From contig MSED01000015.1 of assembly GCA_002099365.1 (NCBI GenBank), forward strand, positions 1,674,001 through 1,738,000: a stretch of DNA of 64,000 nt, written 5' to 3'. The position numbers and the translations under genes were made by a program. Below, piece after piece: positions 44,850 through 57,358 of the stretch (position 1 is its first letter; every line of letters starts with the position of its first letter). Below the pieces are notes generated by a model that saw only the letters and a program-made list of their open reading frames with translations, ran no database searches and was not told the origin of the DNA. This stretch comes from Phialophora verrucosa. Lineage: Eukaryota > Ascomycota > Eurotiomycetes > Chaetothyriales > Herpotrichiellaceae.

Positions 44850-45331
44850 GAAGGTTGACCGCCGTTCGAAGACTCAACCAAGAGACTGCTACAGCAAGAG
44901 ATGCCGGCACCCGCACCCACCACGCCCGCCGCAATGGTAGGGATACGACCGACCTAGCGAGTTTGCGAAACCCTCTCGACGTCCCAGGCATATTGTAGAA
45001 TGCCCCCACAGATCAACACACAAGAAACGCCGCAGGCCGCACTGCTCCAGCTTGAGCTGTAGAGTTGGTGAATAGTCTATCCTACGGGCCATGCCGAAGA
45101 GAAAACGTGGACAAGAAGAGGAAGGTGAGCTGGAGGACCAGCCACAGCAAGACCACTGCCATCGAATATGGAGACCAACCCGGCCCTCGCGGTTGTACTA
45201 TCATTCAGCCTAGGATAGGAAGTCACTGGATTGTATATCTAGACAAAGTTGATATATTGGGAGCCGTAGTCGGTGCAATACGAGTATATTTGGTCTCATG
45301 CCGTGCATCTGTGCGTCCCGCTTCCTCTTGC

Positions 45332-45356
45332 TTGCCTGCCTGCCTGCCTGCCTGCC
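45332..45356. repeat. TGCC tetranucleotide microsatellite
   Basis: About six head-to-tail TGCC units in the spacer downstream of the CBP80 stop codon. Confidence 0.85.
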
Positions 45357-45633
45357 AGTCAGCTGTCGACCTGCTTCGAACAACATACGATAAGATACGT
45401 ATCCTTTCGCCTCTTCACCCTTTATCCGAGTCTACGTAGGGACAGCACAACAGCACGGGAAACTCATTACAGACCTTTGCTTATCAGAGTAGCTCCGCAA
45501 GTCGAACTGATGGAAATGACCTGGCCGCAATTTTCCGTCCAAGTAACAATCCTGTCGCTGATGTACAGTACAATATGGCAATGTGGTAGTTTCAGCATCT
45601 CAACCCACAATCCGCCCCAGTCCCAAACCCAAT

Positions 45634-48426
45634 CTACTCGATCCCGTCGAGTTCATCTGCATTTCCTCCATTCAATGCGGCCCCGCCGTTGATCTGTCCT
45701 TGCCCTTCATCATTCACTTTCAGAGGTTCATCTTTCATGATCTCCTCCTTGACCTCTGGCTCAGGAATCGGCCGCGCCAACTCCTCCTTCACCCAACTCT
45801 CCTCTACTGCGCCTTTGCGCTGGAACACCCTCGCCCACCGGCCACCCCAGTTTCTCAGAAGAGCTTCATCTTCCGCACGTAGGGCGTCGGAACTTTCGAT
45901 CATCTCGTCCTGGTTACCGTCGCGGATACTTCCGACTGCGTCTTCAATGGTCGCAAAGAGAGATTTCATGCCTTCCAACTCGGTAGTAAGAGTCGATTGA
46001 AGTTCATTCTTTTGTTCCTCTGTAAGGCCTGGCGTACGAATCGTAGCGACGAGACTTCGCACTCGCCCCGCAACTTTGCTAGTCGTGTTGTTGACGAGTT
46101 CGTAGCACCATGTCGTCGCAAGGAGGCTGCCGCGGTTGACATGGTCGATGAGCGTCCACTCAATGACACTCGCGGGCGTCAAGATCTGGTAGTTGAGGAG
46201 TTTGTCGATTAGGATGACCCCCACGCCACGTTGATCACGCCAGTAGTCCATGACCGAGGTGATGATTTGTTTTCTGCACGCCGAGCTCGATGCACTGAAT
46301 GCTAGGAGCCGATCCTTGCAGCGCTCAGTACAAGCAAGAGCGTGAGAGAGTGATTTCGATCCGACCCAGCAGATCGAGGTCACGAACGCGTCGACTGCAG
46401 CGAGCTGGGGATCTGCTAGCCCTTGACTTGCAGCGTCCTGCTCGATTTTCTCTAGGATCGGCGTAAACTCCTCATTTGGTGCTTTCTGCCGGATCAGCTG
46501 TGCGATTTCCTTCGCTTCAGCGGAAAATGGTGTAGACTCTTCGTTGTACTTGAAGTCAGGCGCGTCCTTCTCTTTGGCTTCTGATATGAGCGCTTGATAC
46601 GGTTCCGGCAGAGTGCCCTTGATTCTTTTGGAGAAGCTCAGCCTGATTTCCTTCTCCAGAGCATCGATCATGAAAGCCTTTCTGGGGTGGACGTTCGGTA
46701 GAGCCACGTCGTCGACCCTGCCACGTCAGCGGTGTCAAGAACAGAGTCGGCTTACTTCACTTACCATTCAGTCCATTTCCAAGTGAAGCCGAAGTTGCTC
46801 AGGTGGTGGGCAAACCAGTCCAAAAAGCGTTGCGAAAGCTCCATATCCATTCTGTCCAAGTTACGGTACAGGTAGCGAATTGCTCGTCCCAAGCTAGGCG
46901 CCACGGCAGCAGGAGCAAGTTTGCAGGCTTCGGTTAGTACGGCGTGATAGTATACCAGCTTATGCTCGGGGGCAGGTAATTGCAGGAGTTGAGCAAAGGC
47001 AGCATCGACGATGACGTCCTCTGGTTTCCAGGTCGCTTTGTCCCCCGCAACCTCCCGGAGCTTGTCGAAAGGCGTTGCTCGCTTCACAAAGGTATCGGGG
47101 GCGAAGTAACAGTCCACATCAATCAGAAACTTGGCGGCGACCGCTCGATTGAAGTGGAGGACGTTGATGGTGTCAGCCAATGCGTCTCGAATGAGCAATG
47201 CAGCTGGATCCGAAGGTGGAGGGACCGTCTCAATGTCTTGTTCGGCGTACACAGAAGAGTAGGTTTCGGGGAACAGGGGTCGAGGGCCAATCTGTACCAT
47301 CTCAGGAACCGTGATCTGGGGGAACGGTTGCTTTTGCGCTGCAGCCAATGGGTCCTCCTCCTCAGCAGACCGGTTCTTCTTCCAAGGACGCGGTAGGCAG
47401 GCCAGCTCCCAGGAGTTTCTGGCCTCCTCTTGCATGTGTCTCTGCAGTAAGGCAAGGGCGCTCTCCGAACCGGCAGGTGCTCCAGGTTCGGCGCTTGGGA
47501 AGGGATCGACCAGCGCCTCGAGCGGGTGGGCGGTCGAGGCGATAATATCCGTCTTTTCGAGAAGAGCCGTGGCCTGGTCTTCGAAGCCCGTGGCTGATGA
47601 TGCCATCGTATAAGGAATGGTCAACAGGATAATTTTGACGAGCTCGAGACCAAGGGACTGCGCAAGAGTTAGACATGGATCCCAACGGCAAATCGCGCAC
47701 CACATACATCTTCAGATGACTTCGTCTGTAGGTGGGCTGCACGCAAGAAGAGCTCGTCAAGAACGGGAAAGACACCGTCCCCATCGAACATGCCCTGCAG
47801 GCAGCCCAACAGGCGCAGGTAGAGCTTGACTTCTCGCCATTGTCCCAAGTTCAGGTATTTTTGCAGCGCTCCTCCGACTCGGCCCAGAATCTCCGGTGTG
47901 AAATCGGGTTTCAGGGCGTTTGTAAGCAAAATGATGGCGGCAACGAACGGGATCTTGAGCGGTTGTTCGACGGTACTATCATCGGTCAGATCCGGGGGAC
48001 ATGTGAGGCGAGTCGAGCCACTCTTACAGCTGCACCGCTAGATCCAGGAACCCAGAGGTGAGATCAGTGTCAAAATAGTTATCCGCCAACGTTTTTGCGA
48101 TGGCTGCAACGTCTTCTTCTGCCCGCCGAATTGGCTACCAACGTGTTAGCCGCGATCCCGGGTCAAAGGGCTAGTCCGACATCTTACACTCTCCGCAATT
48201 GACAGGACTTGCTTGCGAAGGGTCGAAGCGAGCGGTTCCTCGTAGCGACGACGCTGTGGGCGGCGATCTTCAAAATCGTCGTCTGCAACACGTTTAACAG
48301 CCAACTAGCAGCTTCTCTGGAAGGAGACTTACTGCGGTATCTTCTCTTGCGGTTATTAAAGTGACCACCACCGCCGCCACCACCACCGCCGCCGCCGCCT
48401 CGTCGGCGTCGATCGTAGTCAGCCAT
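45634..48426 (-). CDS. STO1: Nuclear cap-binding complex large subunit CBP80
   Basis: Six exons: 48426-48333, 48282-48188, 48134-48028, 47975-47708, 47657-46765 and 46717-45634, giving 846 residues. The product begins MADYDRRRR, then a run of about a dozen Gly, then RKRRYR, a basic region like the nuclear signal of CBP80. MIF4G-like helices follow: LRKQVLSIAES, VAAIAKTLADNYFDTDL, EQPLKIPFVAAIILLTNALK, WREVKLYLRLLGCLQG, later CYFAPDTFVKRATPFDKLRE, then LSQRFLDWFAHHLSNFGFTW and the C-terminal third (LSHALACTERCKDRLL, MDYWRDQRGVGVILIDKLLN). With CBP20 it binds the 5' cap of nascent transcripts and couples capping to splicing and export. All five introns (47-53 bases) are GT-AG and in phase. Long poly-Gly, coded by GCC/ACC runs at 48365-48400, may vary in length. 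Confidence 0.92.
48365..48400. repeat. Poly-Gly coding trinucleotide run
   Basis: Repeated CCA/GCC triplets on the plus strand, coding about 12 consecutive Gly near the N-terminus of CBP80 on the minus strand. Triplet runs like this tend to vary in length between strains. Confidence 0.8.
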
Positions 48427-49294
48427 GGCCAAAGGCAGGAGCACAGAATATCAATGCGTGGGTCAAGGATATATGAGGGTGAAGGCGCGGTATAGGACAA
48501 GTGGCGCATGCGACTTCGTCGACAGGAACGCGTTTGGGGAAGTGACTTTGAAACCTGTCACTCGCGAATCACCAGGCTTGGCACCTTTCTCCGCATGATG
48601 CCACTGAATGCACCAAGTCCGTCGAGTGCGTCACGGTCGGGCCAAGTCGATCTGAATCATCGCGCGTGGTAAGAGAGTTACAAGTCTATCCTGTCGTTTT
48701 CTGTGAAAAAGCAAATTGAGTGCGAGATGAGGACCAAACCGCGCCCACGGGTTTCTGTGGTCCAAACCGTCTAAAGGTGTTGCGCCGTGTCTCTGGAGCT
48801 GTATGCAGCAGCAATGTACGCACAGCTTGCACGCTGTCTGTTGCATGTTCTGAGCACAAATGCCAGTTTCCCAAGTCATCGGAGCCTCCAAGCTCATTCG
48901 ATCCACCCATTGCAGCTCGTAGCTCAGTAGCTCGGACATGGAATGACGGGCCTGACGGCGAAGCACGATTTTTCCCTTCCTGACCATTCAAGGTCGAATT
49001 TTGTGATCCGTTCAGCTCAATCATCAGTCCTCGTTTTTGTGGTCATCAAGCACCGAACCTCCAGCCTAGCCCGCTTTGCTGACCTGCATGCAAAACCTGT
49101 CGCTTTTCGTGACAGGCACCTCTGTGCCCATGCTAAGATATCCATCTAGACATATGATGATTGGGATGTAGCTGTAGGGATTTCTCCTCGCATGTTGCAT
49201 TGACGCCAAAAGCCACATGCATGCAATGATGGACATATCAACACACAAAATCCCTCTCGGCGTCACTTCGTTACAGTTCCGGCAGCGCCTTGAA
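48427..49294. other. Spacer CBP80 promoter and GSK-3 3' flank
   Basis: 868 bases between two tandem minus-strand genes. No gene is supported; short frames on both strands lack motifs. Confidence 0.45.
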
Positions 49295-50812
49295 TCAATC
49301 AAGTCTTGCCATCATCTCGTCCTTCGTAAGTGGGGTGAAGTTGTCCAAGTCGAGTCCTCGCGCGGCAAGAAGTGGTCGTGCGTGTGCTGGAACTAGCTTG
49401 TTGTTGAGATGGGTCGCAATCGAAAGCTCTAGTCATTTCATTAGCCCTTACGTCGTCACCGCACAAGATCAAGACGGCACGAACCGTGTCTAGAGAAGTC
49501 GAAGAGAGCTGGGAGCTCGCGCGAAGCACCACCAGCATGGCGTGAGTCAGGAAGGCGAGTGTTGGGATCTCTCAACTCGTCAAAGAACGGCTGGCACATC
49601 GCGTCGATTGCGGAGAGTCGTTGAGTTGGGGTGTATTCCAACAGGGCCGAGATCAGCTCAATCGCATCAGGGGATGCTTTTCTGAACACTTTGTTGAATG
49701 GGTGGGGTTTGATCTGGGGGAATTTGTGCTCCATGTAGTTCGGATTCATCGTTCGAATTTGATCTCTGGTCGGTGTCCCGAGGACTTTGATGATTTCCAC
49801 GAGCTGATCAATGCCCGATTCACCAGGGAACAGAGGTTGGCCCAACATCAACTCTGCCATGACACAGCCAGTTGACCAGACATCTAGCCCATGTTAGCAC
49901 TTGGATCCAGCCATTCCCAGAGTGTTAAAATGTGTCCATACCAATCTTAGTGGTGTAGTTTGTAGCACCAAAAATCAACTCGGGAGCACGGTAGTATCGG
50001 GAGCAGATGTACGAGACATTTGGTTCATTCTCAACCAGAATCTTTGCACTTCCAAAATCGCACAGCTTCAGAACTCCGGTCGCCGGGTCGAGCAACAGAT
50101 TCTGTGGCTTGATGTCTCGATGACAGATCCCTTGCGAGTGGATGTAGGCCAGCGATCGGAACAGTTGGTAAATGTAGAGCTTGACTTCCAAGATGGGCAT
50201 GGTGGTCTTCATCTTGTTGAAGTAACGAGAGGCCCTATAGACAGTCTCGGGGACGTACTCGAGCACGAGGTTGAGGTAGACTTCATCCTTCTAGAGCGTC
50301 AACTCGGTTAGCATTGCCTATTGTGTGGACGGGGTGCGACAGTAATTGTCCACCGCCGCGATGGTTCTTACCCGTTCGCCGTTGGAGTAATAGAAGGCCT
50401 TCAACTCTACAATATTGGGGTGCCGGACAATGCGCATGATCTGCAGTTCACGATTCTGAAGACAGTCAGTGTCTTGGAGAAGACGACCAAAAAAAATCTA
50501 GGGGGTGTATACCTTGAATCGCTTGTCCTGAAGAACACGCTTGATTGCAGCATCCTCGCCGCTCGGCGACAGCTTTGTCTGGAACACGACGCCGAAGGAG
50601 CCATTGCCGACAATCTTGCACTGAGTGTATTGCATCTCTCTTGTCTCTCCCGTGAGGCCATCCTGCACCTTCTCGCGTACGACCTCTGCAAGAATATGTC
50701 AGCGCACGTGCTCGAAGAAGACTGGGTGTCTCATGACTTTGTCAGAGGCGGGTGAACACATACCACCCATGCGCAAGCCAGAGAAAACACCACCAGGCCT
50801 ATTTTGCGACAT
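49295..50812 (-). CDS. Glycogen synthase kinase-3 family Ser/Thr kinase
   Basis: Six exons: 50812-50764, 50685-50513, 50455-50372, 50290-49942, 49883-49485 and 49428-49295, giving 395 residues, the usual fungal GSK-3 length. Landmarks: glycine loop GNGSFGVV (43-50), ATP-binding Lys65 (AAIKR), catalytic HRDIKPQN (HRD 159-161), DFG (180-182), activation-loop Tyr196 in VSYICSRYYRAPE, then VMAELMLGQPLFPGESGIDQ and LGTPTRDQIRTMNPNY, both GSK-3 hallmarks. The C-terminus ends FTPLTKDEMMARLD as in fungal orthologues. GSK-3 kinases phosphorylate primed substrates in carbon, stress, cell-cycle and developmental control. Introns are 56-81 bases and all phases close. A fungal relative of Rim11/Mck1/Skp1; which yeast paralogue it matches best cannot be told here. 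Confidence 0.95.
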
Positions 50813-53800
50813 CGTCGAGTGCTACGGGTGTTTGGGATCCACTTTGGCGACGGTGTCGTTGAGCAGAAGCCAGCAACACTCTCCCGTGAGAGGCGTGAGG
50901 AGAGAGCGGCAAGGAAGGAGAGTGTGGGACCAAAGGAACGACGGCGACCACCTGCAGTTGGAGGGTGTCAAGATGGCAACCACCACAGAGGTGGACGATG
51001 GCAAGACTCGAGGGGCAGAGATGGTCGAGGACGAGGACGAAGGACGGATATGCAGTTGCAGGTGAGGAGCAGGAAGGTTGGGTTGGGTTGGCGGACAAAG
51101 CGCTAATTTCCCCACTTTGCGCAGGTGAGGCTTTCGAAATGAGGTGTGGACTCTGGCGCCGCTATGATGAAACCGGGGTTCTGGAGTGCCAGTAGATCAG
51201 TGAGCCGAGACGGGAAAGAAGCCGTAGGATTATCAGAGGTCTGAAGAGGTGGCAGCAGTATGAGGTAAGGATGAGAAGTGGTGTTTCTTGAGGGCAATAG
51301 GATTCAGAGGGAGAATTCGAGTGGTAGGTGAGGCAGGAAAGAGGAAACAAAGATGAAGAGTGGTTGAGATTGAGGTTTTGAAGGCTTGGTAATTTTCCCG
51401 CCCTGACGATTCACCTTGGGCTCACTCTGAGATGAAGTTCTGGTAGGGAAGAGGAAAGTGCAGCGCAGCAGCGCCAGTAATAACGCGGATAATAATGGTT
51501 AGGCTCAAGTCACCTGTGGTTTGCGACTGAGGGAGCCGTAGCCGTATGAATTCTTGCTATGGGAAGCTTAGCGTATCTAACTTAAGGTGCACCTGCAGGC
51601 GCAGCGCCATAGACACCCAGAGGGGCAGAATCAACAGAGGGGCCTTGCGCGGTACAGTACTGTGTGCAACGCAGGTACATTTGACGGTGACCTGCGCCTA
51701 AAGAGCACAAACTTGCCCCCTATCATTATTTACAATTCTCCTTCTGATCACACACGCAGTGGCCGACGAGGCCTCTTGCTGCAGCAGGTCCTTCGCGCAC
51801 ATGGCTGCTGACCATGAGCCTCCCTCTCCGCTGCACCTTAGCGAACGCGCCGGGCGTCACGGTGCTGCACCTCGAGTCACGACGAGGAAACAAACAGCCA
51901 GTGAGAAAGAGAGCAGGAGAAGCTGGGTGAGCTGGGGAGGAAGCAGGCGAGAACCAGGGCAGGCATGGAGACTGATGGAGAGCCATGAGTCCGTGACAAG
52001 CAATAAAGGCATAAAAAAGAGGTTGCAGGTCAGATGATGCCCATCAATAGCCCCATAGCCCTTGCCGCTGATGTAGTGCATCATGGATGCTCCATCATGC
52101 TGGCTCCATCTCGACTCTTTGTTTTGAATGGGAGGCCACTCACCTTGCACAAATCGCCTGTTAGGCTCGCCTGGAAAGGATCAAGACCCACCAGGTCCCC
52201 TCCTGCAGCCGTTTAACTTAGCAAACTGCCCCTCGTGAAGCTTCACGCTCGCATCCACGAACAAGCCGTCGGGTTTTACGAACAACCAGATACCACTGTT
52301 TGCGAGAAAAGACACGCCAGAAAGAGTAGTCATCTGGACGTAGCTCCTCTTCCCTTGGCTAACTCGTAATTCCCTGGTTTCGAGTCGCTATGACCATGAA
52401 AGCATCTTTGCGGGAAAAGCCCCTTTCCACGTGCACAAAATTGTCTGATCAGCCCCCGACATCCAATGACGATCAAACTTGAGGCGTCGACCATGACTTG
52501 CCAGTCTCACCTTGCTGCTCTCTCCCGCTCTTTGCTTGACCCTGCGGCCAATCTTCGAGGTGTCACAACATGTTTTCATATCAAATTGAAAATGGATCAG
52601 AATCATAGCTCCGCATCGTTCAACATGAGTGCATTCTTGCGGCCGCGCTGCTAGATCCGCCTTGTAGCCCACAGATGGCATGCATAATCCTGCGAAGGCG
52701 ATTGCAAGCCTGGAAGCGGGCAATAGGGCACCCGTCTTGCATGGGCGCACGGGTCACGGTTGGTGAACGGTGCCACACGGCTTGGCTCGTGCCAGGCGAA
52801 GACGACTTAACTAGTTGTGTGATTAAACGTCATCCAGCATGTGCCTAGAGCGTCTCGGAACTTTAACGCTTCGAGCCTGCAGCAAAGCGATGCTTGGAAC
52901 ACATGTTACTGCGAGGAGAAATTGTCGTTCCCAGACAAGGGTCCCGACGTGGACCTGAACAAATGCCGGTAACCAGAACTCAAAAGACAATGACAAGTGG
53001 GCACCGACAGCTGCCATGCGCGAGTGGATTGCTCGCACGGCGTCGCTGCGTGCTTCAGGCACAACCAGCTGGGAGCTGGAGCTGGCGCTGGCGCCAGCGG
53101 CAGCGGCGGCGGCACAACGTACTGTGTTAGTACTCGTGACCGCCTGAAGTAATCACCGCACTCTTAGCTGCAGAAGAGCATCAGCACGCTCAGGTCCGAG
53201 CCTCGCCACTGTCATGCTCTTCCGAGCGACGCAAGCTCAAAACAACACCCAAAGTGACAGGAACAGCCACCGAGACAGAACTCTTCGAAGCACGAGACTG
53301 TCAAAGAGCGGCGCGCGTTCCAAATTCGGCTCTCCGGGCTGACCCAGGCCTGCCATCGCAACCCATCCACTCACATGCACAGCCCGCCCTTGCTTCCTGT
53401 GCTAAGGGCAAGACGGAAAGGCCGTGTGTTGCACATGATCCATCTTGTCGATCTCGCCTCCGGGCAGACTAATAATGGCCCGTAAGAGCAAGCCATCCAT
53501 TACTCGTTGGCCTGTACTCGTACCCCGTACATTGGCAAAAGGCATTTTATACCAGTTTCTTGTAGCAACGTCGATCAGGCTTCCATTTCCAATATCCAGC
53601 TGTTCCGAAAGCTGACCTGAGTAGCTGCCCGTGGTGACAGTAGTCGGGACTTTGACGGGTGGATTTGGACGGTCACCACAAAGGCCTTACCTTACGTACG
53701 CCAGGTGCACTCGGGCTCGCCTCACCTTTACGAATATGCATTGAACCTCGTGTCTGTTGTGGGCCTGTTCAAGACGGAGAAGCAACCCAGTAGTAGTTCG

Positions 53801-54418
53801 CTCAGAAGCGAAGTCCCTGACGGCTGGACAAGCTGAGTGGGCCGCCACTCAAAGGTTCCCTCTCTCCACGGCGCACGAGGCTGTCAACATTCGTCTCCTT
53901 TGTTGAATAAATGATCTTGCAGGAACAGAGTTTCACATCTCGAGCAACGGTGCCTAGAATCCATTGATTGGGGGTCCGGAAACCGTCTGCACCGGTTCAA
54001 GTTGCCCAATGAAGAGACGCTCCTTGCCAAACCCCAAACACCATGTTCGATCCACGAACCCAGCGCACCCCTTGCTCTGAATCCAAGTGCAGAGACATCT
54101 GCTGAAGGAAAGTCTCGCAATCAAAGGCAGGCGTTGATCAGAGCGCAGTTTGAGACAGGCAACCCTTCTGCTCCGTATTGCCCTGGCTAGCGTGTCCATG
54201 CAAGAGCACCTTTCTGGACGAGTCAGATGTGTGCCCAGCCATACATACCTGATTCTCATGCAACCACTTTGAAGCATTTTTGCCATCGATTCCCAGCCGC
54301 CCCCCATCAGAGCCCGAACACTGCCTCTGGAAATGGATCACGACCCTCGACTGTTTGCGAGCATGTCTGACGTGCCCACCTTCCCATCCCGCCCAGACAT
54401 ATCCGCCTCACCTGTCAG

Positions 54419-54607
54419 TCAGTGCAGGTTGTTGACGTTTGTTGACATTTTCGGATTCGCGTCTCGCTGCCGCATGTCCTGCATTGCCGTGTTGGCAAGA
54501 TCCGCCCGCCGTGCGACCCAACCACCGGGCCCTGCCACCGCCTCCTCAACGATTTTGCCAACCGTGCCCTCCATCTCACTTCCGTCCGAGAGAAGGTATA
54601 GCTCCAT
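54419..54607 (-). CDS. Weak candidate: 62-residue ORF
   Basis: An ATG-started frame reading MELYLLSDGSEMEGTVGKIV and ending QRDANPKMSTNVNNLH. Composition and third-position variety look like coding DNA, with many G/C-ending codons and a mixed polar and helical pattern. It has no motif I know, no membrane segment and no visible splice partner, and it stands alone in a long spacer. It may be a small gene, an exon of a gene I cannot assemble, or chance. Confidence 0.22.
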   Translation of the reverse strand: MELYLLSDGSEMEGTVGKIVEEAVAGPGGWVARRADLANTAMQDMRQRDANPKMSTNVNNLH

Positions 54608-55161
54608 TGAGATGGGGACCAACAGGACGGACGACTAGGACCGAGCCTTCCATGAATGCATGTGGCCGTTGCTGACCTATGATTAAAACCCACACTGTCA
54701 GGTATATTGGTCAGACAGCAGCTATCTCGCCACCCAAAAGGTCCTATCGTAAACTGCGGGTGATTCCCGAACTACCGTACCTACATACCACAGTACACGT
54801 CAATTTTGTGTATCCCATCAAACGTTTGGATAGCTGTTCCTCGTTGCGGTCGCCACGCGCCGCAGGCTAACACAGAGCACACAGGCCAACCTGAAGTCCG
54901 CGCCATCCATCAAGCCGGACGGCTCTGGATCCCTTGCGCGACCGTTCCAGAAAGTGACACTTACCGGCCAGCAAAAGGACCGTGTTTGAGGAGGGAGGCT
55001 ACACTAGTACTAAGCGAAGCAAAAAATGGCCTGTGCAACCGACCGGTTCTCGAAAAGTCGGTGCCCGATGAGCAATGAGCAATGGCAAGAACGGAGGAGA
55101 CAATCTTAACGCCGTGCCAGCTCATTCCTTTAGCATTCCACATGTTGGCTTGAGAATTTGA

Positions 55162-55446
55162 ATGCGCTTCCTACGCGAGCGTGAAAACCATCAGCACAGT
55201 CTGTGTCCGCGTCGACCTGACGATGTGGACCCCAGGGAACCAGGCCAGCCAGACAGTCCGGTAGACGGCGTCTATTATTATAAGCTCGACTCTCAATACG
55301 GTGAGGTATTCTCGCAAGGACACCTAGGTTTGTTACAAGTCGCGGAAGGTCAGAATAAGGTAGTTGAAATCTCGAGGCTGACGGCTCCGGATGGGGATGG
55401 AGCGGAAGTGAGGACGACGTGGCGAGAGGCGTTCCCGAGCGTGTAG
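55162..55446 (+). CDS. Weak candidate: 94-residue ORF
   Basis: An ATG-started frame with a charged, Pro-rich first half and a second half that looks folded (DGVYYYKLDSQYGEVFSQG, then NKVVEISRLTAPDGDGAEV). No family is recognised. There is no hydrophobic segment. It lies alone in the spacer between GSK-3 and TOM40, and the opposite strand offers nothing better. Confidence 0.22.
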   Translation: MRFLRERENHQHSLCPRRPDDVDPREPGQPDSPVDGVYYYKLDSQYGEVFSQGHLGLLQVAEGQNKVVEISRLTAPDGDGAEVRTTWREAFPSV

Positions 55447-56112
55447 TGAGCGAAAATTGGAGCCTAAGCGAATGACTTGTCCAGAGCTACAAGGACTCGA
55501 CCTCTGGGTCAGGAGGTGGTGAAAGCACGAGACAAGAGGCCGTGTCTTCTGAAGGTAGAGCGGGTTGAAAGTTAAGTCGATACTGGATGAAAGTGGAACA
55601 GAAGACGCTAGCCACGCGAATCATCTCTTTGGGTGTTGATACAAAGCCTTCTTTTCTTCTATTATGCAGTAATGTTAGATTTCGTGTCTGAATCCCGCTG
55701 TGCAAGGCTGGGGCAACATTCCTGCCACAGATAGTGCCTCGCGAGCAGGATCTTCTCATGACTCTCCCATTCCACATCCATGTACACAAAAGGTCCAACC
55801 AGGGAGATCGCTCTTTTCTTTTCTGCGAACGGTAGGTGAACAAGTAATTCTCCTACTCGCTGGCATGCGTAAAGTCCGTCCCAGCAACCGACTAGGCGTA
55901 CTGCTTCTCAGTAAAAGTTCCGATAGCGAATTGGAGACAGGTCAGAGGCGGGGTATTCGGTCCGGCCTGGAGAGAGAACTTGCTCGAGAGTGAAGAGGAG
56001 AGGTAGTAAAACATTGGTGAAGGAGGTCGTGGCAGATGATGTGTGAAGTGGCGCTCGCTAACTGTTGCAGCGAATGGCCCAGGGCGGCCAAACGACTCAC
56101 TTCAGCAAACGT

Positions 56113-57358
56113 CTAGATTGGTGGTGGTAGCGCGCTCTGGTTCTCTGGGCGCTCGGCAATCTCTTGCAGCTCTTCCGGAGCACCTTCCAGTGAGACAGCG
56201 AGACCTAGCTTGTGGGTGTTCTGCAATTGGGTCAGTAAGGCTCTATGAGCTACGACGTTAGAGAGCGGTGTTGTGCATACCTTCCACTGATCAATCTCAG
56301 CCGCGAACGTCAGCGTGACTGGGGGAGCGACTCGTCTCTCAAGGACCACGCCAAATTTGCCACCGCTGTCGACCTGAGCTCGGTAGACAGAATTGCTGAA
56401 GTTGTATTTGACGCCGACAGTCGTAGTGCCTTCCTTTCGAGGACCTCCAAACATGCCTGCGCCGAATCCGGGAGCAAATTGCAATTGGCAGTCTACACCC
56501 GCCTCCACCTTGTCAGTCAAGCGCCTCCAGTACGAAGCTCCCAAGGATCCCTGGCTCAACCATTGTGCGCTAGCAATCCAATCCGTTCCCCTGTATCGCG
56601 CACAGTACGACAGCGCGGTCTCGGGCTTATTATTCAGCGCAGGTCGCTGCCAGACGCCCTCGAGACCCAACGACAGCCGCGGTGTTATTGACTGCAAGTA
56701 ACTTCCGATGACAATACCAGTGAGACCACCTTCCATGATCGAAGGGCTGAGTGCCTTGACCGAGGCAGAGAAGTCTTCACCCGTGTATTCATTCTCAATC
56801 TGGACCATTGCTTGGGCCTGTCGCGGGTCGATGGAGGTTTGCGTCTTGGTCACGAATCGAGGAGTCCATCGAAGGTTCCCCCACGCGGTGAGTGATCGAT
56901 CGCTTGAGTAGGCTGCTTGCATGAAAATCTATCGACATGTTGGTCAGCCCGGGTACGTTCTTGGAGCGGGCTGTAGCCGGGGGTAGAAGAACACGTACAT
57001 CTGAAGTACCATACAATGCCATTAGTTGCCACGGAGGCAGAGCTTGCGATCCCATAGCAAAGCCATGCTGCAGCCGAAACAGAGGGTTTATGCTGAAGAC
57101 TTTTTGAAGGTCGCAGCGCAGGCCGGAGAACATGAAATTGGACAGGAGAACATCCTTTTGAACTTCTCGCGCGATGTTGTCAACCGTTCCCGGGTTCTCG
57201 AGACCTAAGAGTTTCCTCCTCGCAGAAAGGTTCGAGTAGGTGTCTGAGATAGTCGCGGCGATGGCGTTGTCTGTGAGAAAGGACAATGGTGATGAGTACG
57301 ATGGCTTCTCCTCAACGACGACCGCGGTCTGAGGCACCGTCACTGTCGTTGCAGCCAT
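56113..57358 (-). CDS. TOM40: Mitochondrial outer-membrane import pore Tom40
   Basis: Three exons: 57358-56999, 56928-56281 and 56220-56113, giving 371 residues. The N-terminal ~60 residues form the soluble segment (LSFLTDNAIAATISDTYSNL, RRKLLGLENPGTVDNIAREV), followed by the eukaryotic porin-type barrel. Typical Tom40 strands are visible: FSGLRCDLQKVFSINPLFRL, WGNLRWTPRF, GGLTGIVIGSYLQSITPRL, LSYCARYRGTDWIASAQW, GSLGASYWRRLTDKVEAGV and VGVKYNFSNSVYRAQVDSGG. Tom40 is the general entry pore for nuclear-encoded mitochondrial proteins. Donors are GTACGT and GTATGC, acceptors CGATAG and TTGCAG, and every exon is a whole number of codons. The gene is divergent from the PFK2 gene. Its partner TOM7 lies ~14 kb to the left in this window. 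Confidence 0.94.

Larger units (their letters stand above)
44143..45633. other. Spacer HSH49/CBP80 with coding-like fragments
   Basis: 1.49 kb between convergent genes. The left half (44369-44849) has two overlapping coding-like frames described as a candidate pseudogene. At 45091 an ATG begins MPKRKRGQEEEGELEDQPQQ, a basic-then-acidic start with a GTGAGC inside, but no body follows. At about 45332-45356 lies a TGCC tetranucleotide run. Confidence 0.4.
50813..56112. other. Large gene-poor spacer (about 5.3 kb)
   Basis: The largest stretch without a confident gene. It lies upstream of GSK-3 (minus) and downstream of TOM40 (minus). Two short frames look slightly protein-like and are listed separately (54419-54607 minus, 55162-55446 plus). 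No tRNA, rRNA or mobile element is recognisable. Confidence 0.4.
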
